From Bacteroidota bacterium (GTDB lineage: Bacteria > Bacteroidota > Bacteroidia > Bacteroidales > Lentimicrobiaceae), in contig JAEZDY010000029.1 of the NCBI GenBank assembly GCA_023417935.1, positions 91,478 through 155,477 of the forward strand: 64,000 bases of DNA, read 5' to 3'. A program made the translations under genes and the position numbers. Each line of letters begins with the position of its first letter. Positions within the stretch are counted from its first letter, which is position 1. Shown one piece after another: positions 58,525-64,000 of the stretch. The notes beneath the pieces were generated by a model. It was not told the DNA's origin, did no database searches, and saw only the letters and a list, made by a program, of their open reading frames with translations.

Positions 58525-58814
58525 AGCAATCGGTTTTTCTCAGCCTCATTATAAGTTCATTCTGCATTCGTTTTAGCTTCTTTCTAGCCTCATTAGTTAA
58601 TTGAGGCTGGAATGAAGGTAAAAAGAGGCAAAAAAGAGGCTAAGTCAATTGAAACCTTAACCAATCATATTCCATGATCTTCTGAAAGCAGTTTTTTTTA
58701 TTCCTCTATTATTTGAACATTGTATCCGTTCGCTTAGTTAGTTTGAGGTAAATAGCTGATAATTAGTGATATAGATACAGCTATGAAGCATTCATTTAAA
58801 CTTGGAGGATTTAT

Positions 58815-59969
58815 ATGCTGGCAATGAATTTTAGAGGGCCATATAGGGTGCGTATTGATAAAGATGCACCAATGCCTGAAATTTTGCATCCTGAAGATGC
58901 TATTGTAAGTGTACTAAGATCGTGCATTTGCGGTTCTGACCTTCACCTGTATCATGGATTGGTACCTGATACCCGCGTGGGAATGGTGTTTGGACATGAA
59001 TTTATTGGCGAAGTAGTTGAAACCGGTTCAATGGTTCAAAATGTTAAGGCAGGCGATAAGGTAATAGTGCCTTTTAATATAGCTTGTGGCAAATGTGCTT
59101 TTTGTAAGCAGGGGTTATATGGAAACTGCCATGAATCAAACCCGCAGGCTACAGCCGTTGGAGGTATATTCGGTTATTCACATACAGCCGGTGGATATAA
59201 CGGTGGTCAAGCCGAATATGTTCGTGTACCTTATGCAAATGTCGGGCCTACTGTTATACCTGAATGGATGGATCTGGATGATGCTGTGCTTTTGACGGAC
59301 GTTGTTCCTACAGGCTATCAGGCCGCTGAAATGGGTGGAATACAGAAAGGTGACACTGTAGTTATCTTCGGCGCAGGCCCTATTGGTATCATGGCAGCTA
59401 AGAGCGCCTGGCTTTTTGGTGCAGGAAGGGTAATTGTGATAGATCATCTGGATTACCGTCTTGATTTTATAAGAAAATATGCGCAGTGCGAAGCTTATGA
59501 TTTCAAATCAATTGGCGATCCTGTAGTATTTATTAAGAAAACAACTGACTCACTGGGTGCTGATGTATGTATTGATGCAGTCGGCGGTGAGGCCGCAGGG
59601 AATAATATGAACACGCTCTTAGGCAGAAGGATGCTGCTGCAAGGTGGATCAACCACTGCTTTGCAATGGGCTGTGAATGGCGTTAAGAAAGGTGGAATTG
59701 TTTCTGTAGTTGGTGTATATGGTCCTACTGATGCATTGTTTCCAGTTGGAAATGTAGTTAACAAGGGAATAACGATCCGTGCAAATCAGGCTTCAGTAAA
59801 ACGGTTATTGCCACGACTCATTGAGCATGTAAGAACTGGAGTATTGAATCCAAAGGAGATCATTACACACAGGATGCCTTTGGAAGAGATTGCTGATGCT
59901 TATCATATTTTCTCAAGGAAGCTTGATAACTGCATTAAGCCGGTTCTTTATCCATCAGGTGCTTATTAA
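58815..59969 (+). CDS. Zinc-dependent alcohol dehydrogenase (medium-chain family)
   Basis: A 384-residue cytoplasmic enzyme. The catalytic zinc site is ICGSDLHLYH and VFGHEFIGEV; the structural zinc loop is CGKCAFCKQGLYGNC (four Cys); the NAD site is VVIFGAGPIGIMA. It resembles glutathione-independent formaldehyde dehydrogenase or threonine-dehydrogenase-like members with TDVVPTGYQAAEM. The substrate is not certain. It has a clear Shine-Dalgarno (GGAGG 10 nt before the ATG), unlike most genes here, which may indicate a different expression mode or transfer. Confidence 0.9.
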   Translation: MLAMNFRGPYRVRIDKDAPMPEILHPEDAIVSVLRSCICGSDLHLYHGLVPDTRVGMVFGHEFIGEVVETGSMVQNVKAGDKVIVPFNIACGKCAFCKQGLYGNCHESNPQATAVGGIFGYSHTAGGYNGGQAEYVRVPYANVGPTVIPEWMDLDDAVLLTDVVPTGYQAAEMGGIQKGDTVVIFGAGPIGIMAAKSAWLFGAGRVIVIDHLDYRLDFIRKYAQCEAYDFKSIGDPVVFIKKTTDSLGADVCIDAVGGEAAGNNMNTLLGRRMLLQGGSTTALQWAVNGVKKGGIVSVVGVYGPTDALFPVGNVVNKGITIRANQASVKRLLPRLIEHVRTGVLNPKEIITHRMPLEEIADAYHIFSRKLDNCIKPVLYPSGAY

Positions 59970-60047
59970 GAAACCTGGCTTATTGATACAAACCTTTCTT
60001 GATCATTGTTACATAATGTTTATTGAATCACCAAATACTGAAATATC

Positions 60048-60617
60048 ATGTCAAACGGCAAAACACATATAGAAACCAAACGGAACCAGAAACTAACCGA
60101 TGAAACCAATCCCGAGGAATTCAGAAGAGTTAAACCTAAAGGCCATGACCATATCAAAGGGTGGGGCATTGATGCTGATCCTGAAAATGATCCTACTTAC
60201 CCTATAAAAAACCGTACAAACGAGGAGCATGAAGGTTATTCATGGGAGCGACCTTCACTTCAACCTGTAAATGATGAAATACTTAAATCAGTTGAACGAC
60301 CTAATATCACTGCTACTTTCGGAACTTCAGTACCACCGAAAGGATTGAGTGGCATGCTAAGGCGATTTGCTTTCAAATACAGTGAGTCGAGCTACGGCAG
60401 GTGGCTTCCGCTTATAATGGCCGACAGGATTGGTGTTTATGAAGGCATCTTTTCAGACTTTGCAAGAGGTTATTTCCCCAACTTCTGGAAAGAACGTGGT
60501 TGGAATGCCGATTGGAAATATGACAGCAACAGGGCTTACCGCAAGATAGGGGCCTATGCAATAATTGCTGCAGGGGTTACTTTTTGGGTTTTGACGAGAA
60601 GGAAGAAGGGAAATTAG
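60048..60617 (+). CDS. Hypothetical protein with one C-terminal membrane segment
   Basis: A 189-residue protein. The first 110 residues are polar and charged (MSNGKTHIETKRNQKLTDET; HIKGWGIDADPENDPTYPIKNR). Residues about 110-160 are partly hydrophobic and aromatic (YGRWLPLIMADRIGVYEG, YFPNFWKERGWNADW). A single transmembrane helix lies at about 166-183 (IGAYAIIAAGVTFWVL) with a basic end. No family is recognised. It follows the dehydrogenase gene by 78 bp and may be co-transcribed. Its stop codon is the first base of a 10-bp repeat array. Confidence 0.6.
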   Translation: MSNGKTHIETKRNQKLTDETNPEEFRRVKPKGHDHIKGWGIDADPENDPTYPIKNRTNEEHEGYSWERPSLQPVNDEILKSVERPNITATFGTSVPPKGLSGMLRRFAFKYSESSYGRWLPLIMADRIGVYEGIFSDFARGYFPNFWKERGWNADWKYDSNRAYRKIGAYAIIAAGVTFWVLTRRKKGN

Positions 60618-60666
60618 TTCAAGGTTGTTCAAGGTTGTTCAATGTTGTTCAATGTTGTTCAATGTT
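60617..60666. repeat. Five tandem copies of a 10-bp GTTCAA(G/T)GTT repeat
   Basis: GTTCAAGGTT twice, then GTTCAATGTT three times, then decayed units to about 60690. The array begins at the last base of the preceding gene's stop codon. The 539-bp gap to the transposase gene holds this array, the lycopene cyclase fragment and the left end of the IS. Confidence 0.85.
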
Positions 60667-60742
60667 GTTTAAGGGTTTAAGGTGGTTAAGATCAGTGGGA
60701 CCGGGGTTAGGAACTTACAACTGAGATATTAGAGCTTTCTGA

Positions 60743-60910
60743 TCAACCAAATTTCTCTTTAAGAAATTCATACACCGTTGTATTCATTAAAAGCAATAGC
60801 AACCCATACACTGAATCTTCGACGGGTATTGTGCCAATGCGGATTGCGAGGTTGCGGGTGTCGTCATACCACACTATTACAGGCTCTGGTGTAGAGAGCC
60901 TGGTTAGTGC
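60743..60910 (-). pseudogene. C-terminal fragment of a lycopene cyclase-domain protein (CrtY-type)
   Basis: The minus-strand frame reads 55 residues to a stop (TGA at 60745-60743): TPEPVIVWYDDTRNLAIRIG, then TIPVEDSVYGLLLLLMNTTV and YEFLKEKFG. The IPVED-x2-Y-x-LLLLMN-x-T-x-YE signature is the C-terminal end of heterodimeric or fused carotenoid lycopene cyclases in Bacteroidota. A stop codon precedes the fragment at 60913-60911 and no start or membrane helices are present, so the gene is truncated. The rest is not found on either side of the nearby IS, so it was deleted rather than split. Confidence 0.75.
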
Positions 60911-60973
60911 CTAAACTTGGTTTCTTGAGTTGAGTTGAGTAAGTTAATGATTGCTTGAATATGTTGGAGGACA

Positions 60974-61005
60974 AAAGAGGCTGTCTCAAATTGAGAAGCC
61001 TCTTT
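60974..61005. repeat. Left inverted end of the IS, self-palindromic
   Basis: AAAGAGGC-TG-TCTCAA-A-TTGAGA-A-GCCTCTTT: two stacked stems. With the A/T flanks it looks like a terminator that could block transcription into the element. Confidence 0.8.
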
Positions 61006-61156
61006 TTAAATTTTAAGACAAGAATTTTAAGATTTTCATGGATTGAATAAAACTTTTAGGGTTGACTTACCACAAGAAAAGTGAATGTGATTAAAACACC
61101 TCTTTTGAGGCTGTTTATGCTCAAAAAGGGGCAAAAATGTTAAAGAAAAATAGCTT

Positions 61157-62683
61157 TTAAGCTATTTTCTTAAGATTATGAGCAATTGCAATTAAACCAA
61201 ATTCAATATGGACTTTATCTAAGCCCCTTAGATTAAATTTTCTAAATCCTCTGTTGTGTTTTATCATTCCAAAAACCGGTTCAACATCAACCGGCCTTTT
61301 TCGTCGGTGGTATTGGCCCTGTTCACTTAATAGTCTCTCTTTTGCTTTCTTGTATAATTCTCTGCCTTGATGACTAACTTGCACTGATCTATTGCCTGTG
61401 GCTTTATTGCATGCGCCTCTTAAAGGACAGCCTTCACAGTTAAGCGCCTGATAGTATGATACTTTGCGTTCATAACCTGCCTCAGTCTTCTCTTCTTTTA
61501 ACTCAACAAAAGGCATGGGCTGACCCATTGGACAATAGTAGCAGTTTTGCTCTTGATTATAGAATAGATTTTCAACATGAAATGGGCCTCTATTGTCCGA
61601 TTTATTTAGCTCTTTGTCAAAATAGGCATACTTGACAAAACCCTCAATATTGTTTTGCTGCAGGTAATCGTAGTTTTGTTCTGATCCATAACCGGCGTCT
61701 GCAATAACTTCATTAGGCATAAAACCATAAGCTTCCTTAAATGACTCTAAATGAGGTTGTAGTGTTTTAAAATCACCGGGTGACTGATGTATTGAGTAAT
61801 TAGTGATGATTTGATTGTTGGTGCTAATCTGTGTGTTGTATGCTGGTTTAAGTTCTCCATTCTGCAATCTATCTTCCTTCATCCGCATGAAAGTTGCATC
61901 GGGATCAGTCTTTGAAAAACTATTTCTTTCACCTAAAACAGCTTCCATTTCTTCGTATTCCTTCATCTTCTGAGGCCAGTGTTTCTTGGCATAGCTGAGT
62001 TTTTTCTTAATTATAGGATCTACATCCTTTTCTTTAAGATGTTGATTTATAGTGTCAATGGTTTCTTTTACCTGCTCTGCTGAGGTTGGATTAAAAGTGG
62101 TAGGGGTTGTATCTTTCATTTCATGCCTGGCTATCTTTTGGGTGTACTGCCAAAACTTATTTAATTGCCCGGCTATTCTTTTCTTGTTGTTAGCAATTGA
62201 TTTACCCCAAACAAAAGTGTAACGATTTGCATTAGCTTCAATCTTTGTTCCATCTGTATAAACCTTTTGAAGATCAACGTGTCCTGACTCAACCATCAAT
62301 AATACCACCTGAGCATACACCTTCTTAATAACTCCCCTGAGTCTCTCGCTTCTAAAACGGTTAATAGTATTGTGGTCAGGCTTTTCCATTCCGCTTAACC
62401 ACATTAAATATATGTTCTCCTGTATAGCAGCCTCTAATTTACGTGAGGAAAAAATATTAACTAAGTATCCGTATATCAATACCTTAAGTAGCATTCGTGG
62501 GTGATAACTCGAACAACCCCCTCCCTTGTACTTTATGATTAAGGCATCAAGGTCGAGCTGATCAACTATATCACTCACCACTCTAACAGGATGATCTTTA
62601 GGAATCATCTCCTCAAATGTAGGTGGAAATACCATCAACTGGTGTTGATGATATGGCTTGAATACTGGCTTTTTTGCTTTCAT
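61157..62683 (-). CDS. IS1182-family transposase
   Basis: A 508-residue DDE transposase, apparently intact. The N-terminal domain (MLLKVLIYGYLVNIFSSRKLE, WLSGMEKPDHNTINRFRS) is typical of IS1182/DUF772. The catalytic region has YTDGTKIEAN (first Asp), VIADAGYGSEQNYDYL (second Asp) and VEPVFGMIKHNRGFRKF (Glu). Between the second Asp and the Glu is a cysteine-rich insertion (CYYCPMGQ, CEGCPLRGACNKATG) that may bind zinc. It recognises the inverted ends at 60974 and 62798. No frameshift is seen, so the element may be active. Confidence 0.93.
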   Translation of the reverse strand: MKAKKPVFKPYHQHQLMVFPPTFEEMIPKDHPVRVVSDIVDQLDLDALIIKYKGGGCSSYHPRMLLKVLIYGYLVNIFSSRKLEAAIQENIYLMWLSGMEKPDHNTINRFRSERLRGVIKKVYAQVVLLMVESGHVDLQKVYTDGTKIEANANRYTFVWGKSIANNKKRIAGQLNKFWQYTQKIARHEMKDTTPTTFNPTSAEQVKETIDTINQHLKEKDVDPIIKKKLSYAKKHWPQKMKEYEEMEAVLGERNSFSKTDPDATFMRMKEDRLQNGELKPAYNTQISTNNQIITNYSIHQSPGDFKTLQPHLESFKEAYGFMPNEVIADAGYGSEQNYDYLQQNNIEGFVKYAYFDKELNKSDNRGPFHVENLFYNQEQNCYYCPMGQPMPFVELKEEKTEAGYERKVSYYQALNCEGCPLRGACNKATGNRSVQVSHQGRELYKKAKERLLSEQGQYHRRKRPVDVEPVFGMIKHNRGFRKFNLRGLDKVHIEFGLIAIAHNLKKIA

Positions 62684-62767
62684 GTATTAAAGATACACCT
62701 TTTTGTATAATAATACATATCATTATCAAAGTAATTATTAACAATTTAAAGCATTTTTTTAACATCG

Positions 62768-62798
62768 AAAGAGGCTGTCCTTTTGAGACAGCCTCTTT
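62768..62798. repeat. Right inverted end of the IS, self-palindromic
   Basis: Perfect 12-bp arms AAAGAGGCTGTC / GACAGCCTCTTT with a 7-nt loop. It lies 85 bp upstream of the transposase start and may limit read-through from outside promoters. Confidence 0.82.
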
Positions 62799-62835
62799 GT
62801 CGTATCTTCTTGCCTTTTGTCGTATCTCCTTGCCT
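62796..62835. repeat. 20-bp direct repeat at the right IS junction
   Basis: TTTGTCGTATCTTCTTGCCT (62796-62815) is followed at once by TTTGTCGTATCTCCTTGCCT (62816-62835), one mismatch. The first copy overlaps the last three bases of the IS. Confidence 0.8.
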
Positions 62836-62868
62836 CCCTCCATCCTTGAGTTTGAGCTACGGGTATTC

Positions 62869-63507
62869 CTACAACTCTTGAATTGTCATTTTGCAATTAT
62901 CATCTTCACAACCACAATACACTTCTCCTGTTAATACATTGGCCTTTTCAATACAGTTACCTGGGTTTGCTGCACAGGAGCCATGACAATCAACTAAGAC
63001 CTTGTTCTTTGCTGTAAGTGCATCAATCGTATCGTAAGTCACTACTATCATTACGGAAAAACTTTCACTGTTGATCTCATATACAATTTCTATAATTTCT
63101 ACTTTATCATACAAGATATGCTTGAAGCTTGTAATCATGTAATCATTTGTACTGTGGGTTGTGACAACATAATCGTTGAATGCACTAGCTAATTCTGGTA
63201 AGTTAGCTCTTGATGTCGTAGATCTGTCAGCAGGATTATCAATAGTAAATGTCATAGTACACCCTTCACAATTACATGTTACATCACCTGACTGTTGATT
63301 CCATGTTTGCCCACATGCATTTGTTGTACCAGTACAAGTACCGGCACAAGAAACTTCAATAATTTTAGGAGCTGGTTCAGATTTTTCAATTCGAAAAATC
63401 TCCTTACTGTCTGAATCCTTGTTTTCTTTAGTACAACTGTTTAAAGCGAAAAATACGCCAGATCCTGCTAATAGGACTAGAAGTGAAATTGACAATAGTT
63501 TTTTCAT
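62869..63507 (-). CDS. Cysteine-rich lipoprotein with a duplicated domain
   Basis: A 212-residue protein with a hydrophobic N-terminus (KKLLSISLLVLLAGSGVFFA) and lipobox-like ALNSC, Cys25. Two similar cysteine modules follow. The first, about 54-88, reads CAGTCTGTTNACGQTW then SGDVTCNCEGCTMTF. The second, about 172-208, reads CHGSCAANPGNCIEKA then TGEVYCGCEDDNCKMTI. Both share C-x3-C-x(5-6)-C, then G-(D/E)-V-x-C-x-C-x(2-4)-C-x-M-T. The middle 80 residues lack Cys. Family unknown; it could bind metal or form disulfides at the envelope. It lies beside the IS. Confidence 0.7.
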   Translation of the reverse strand: MKKLLSISLLVLLAGSGVFFALNSCTKENKDSDSKEIFRIEKSEPAPKIIEVSCAGTCTGTTNACGQTWNQQSGDVTCNCEGCTMTFTIDNPADRSTTSRANLPELASAFNDYVVTTHSTNDYMITSFKHILYDKVEIIEIVYEINSESFSVMIVVTYDTIDALTAKNKVLVDCHGSCAANPGNCIEKANVLTGEVYCGCEDDNCKMTIQEL

Positions 63508-64000
63508 GATAAAAGTTTGTTAAGATGGTTGAAAATTTGAAATTATTAATGTGTAAATGTAATAATAAATTTGTGCTTAGGCAATAGCAAACCAAAACTT
63601 TTTAATAAAAAGCCACAATTATATTTGTTTATTTTTAGAAATATTATTTTCATACCATCGTTTACCCAGGCACGCACCCAGCCATGCGATTCGTTGTATT
63701 TATGGGTTGAATTCTATCCATGACAGGTACATGCATTACAGGACTCTACCCACATAGTTGCCAAAACCAGTGCTTGTTGCCATGCTGCAAAGAGAGCTGC
63801 AACAAACCCACAGCCCTCAAAACAGGGAACAACAACTGAAATACCTTGGGAAGATTGTACTGCTGCTCTTTACACCAACAGTGACTTCAATGAGCTACCC
63901 GCTGAAGTGCTAAACACACTTACTCAGCTAACTAAAAACGAAACAGTAAAAAAGGAAGCTGCCCTGGTTGAGAAGTGGGTGGTAATGGTGGGGAAGAGAA
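63508..64000 (+). other. Right-edge region with an open frame lacking a start
   Basis: From 63724 to the window end a plus-strand frame stays open (about 92 codons; reading TEIPWEDCTAALYTNSDFN, then LPAEVLNTLTQLTKNETVKK) but has no ATG near its beginning and is preceded by TGA. The last 55 residues look protein-like and hydrophilic. It may be a 5'-decayed gene or continue past the edge. A separate 39-codon cysteine-rich frame starts at 63720. The first 200 bp show no gene. Confidence 0.3.

Larger units (their letters stand above)
60974..62798 (-). mobile_element. IS1182-family insertion sequence
   Basis: An 1825-bp element with inverted ends sharing AAAGAGGCTGTCTCAAA (left 60974-60990; right 62798-62782 on the minus strand). 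It holds one intact transposase gene on the minus strand. Both ends fold into hairpins flanked by T/A runs. I could not see a target-site duplication. The adjacent crtY fragment and cysteine-rich lipoprotein suggest a rearranged region. Confidence 0.88.

Noticed and set aside
60965..62805. Target-site duplication of the IS
   Set aside because: Left flank GGACA and right flank GTCGT share no direct repeat; boundaries may be off by one or two bases, but none of the shifts gives a clear duplication.
60743..62868. Lycopene cyclase gene split by the IS
   Set aside because: The missing N-terminal part is not found on the right side of the element, and 63 bp of unrelated DNA separate the fragment from the IS end.

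Overview
The window reads as AT-rich chromosome of a free-living or environmental Bacteroidota (Bacteroidales/Marinilabiliales-like). The signs are type IX secretion (T9SS) C-terminal sorting domains on four secreted proteins, DUF5723-TSP3-OmpA and OmpA surface proteins, DUF4402 proteins, a lipoprotein alpha-2-macroglobulin, A-rich leaders with few Shine-Dalgarno sequences, and several TAnnTTTG -7 promoter elements. No tRNA, rRNA or CRISPR array was seen. One insertion sequence lies near the right end.

Left part (1-12.5 kb): the start of rmuC runs off the left edge. Next come a nitrosative-stress pair (Rrf2 regulator and RIC di-iron repair protein) and a small metal-binding protein. A tight four-gene cluster alternates two GT4 glycosyltransferases with two cytoplasmic GH130 proteins and probably makes and phosphorolyses a mannose-containing glycan. 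After it are a membrane-anchored acidic protein, a PRC-barrel protein, a single-domain response regulator, a C_GCAxxG_C_C redox protein and a DUF302 protein.

Middle (12.5-38.8 kb): small hypotheticals lead to a surface-protein region with a DUF5723/OmpA porin-like protein, a 1189-residue Asp-box propeller protein, a parallel beta-helix protein and a second OmpA protein. The next minus-strand block has an AddB-like nuclease, a MurU-like nucleotidyltransferase, a 45-residue four-cysteine protein found by eye, and an AmgK-like sugar kinase fused to a RapZ C-terminal domain. This suggests amino-sugar or peptidoglycan salvage linked to GlmS control. A ferritin-like protein, a membrane HEYGH protein and a giant alpha-2-macroglobulin follow.

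Fimbrial region (38.9-49.0 kb, minus strand): an operon encodes two DUF4402 pilin-like subunits, a PapD-like chaperone, a glycine-rich T9SS cargo protein, a third DUF4402-like protein and an FimD-like usher. A perfect hairpin terminator sits between the pilins and the assembly genes. A fourth DUF4402 gene stands upstream as its own transcription unit. Twin GTAAAA-N3-TTTTAC palindromes precede it, and before those lies an NtrC-type regulator whose GAFTGA loop reads GSFPGA. This chaperone-usher-like system with a T9SS component is the best candidate for an undescribed system here.

Right part (49.2-64 kb): cysE-cysK, a lipoprotein, an ABC exporter pair, a DAG-kinase-like lipid kinase, an eIF1/SUI1-like protein, a GT39 glycosyltransferase, a YbdG-like MscS channel, a zinc alcohol dehydrogenase and a small membrane protein. 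An IS1182-family element with hairpin ends lies beside a decayed lycopene cyclase fragment and a cysteine-rich lipoprotein with a duplicated domain. Intergenic regions carry several unrelated short tandem repeats with 9-11 bp or longer units.
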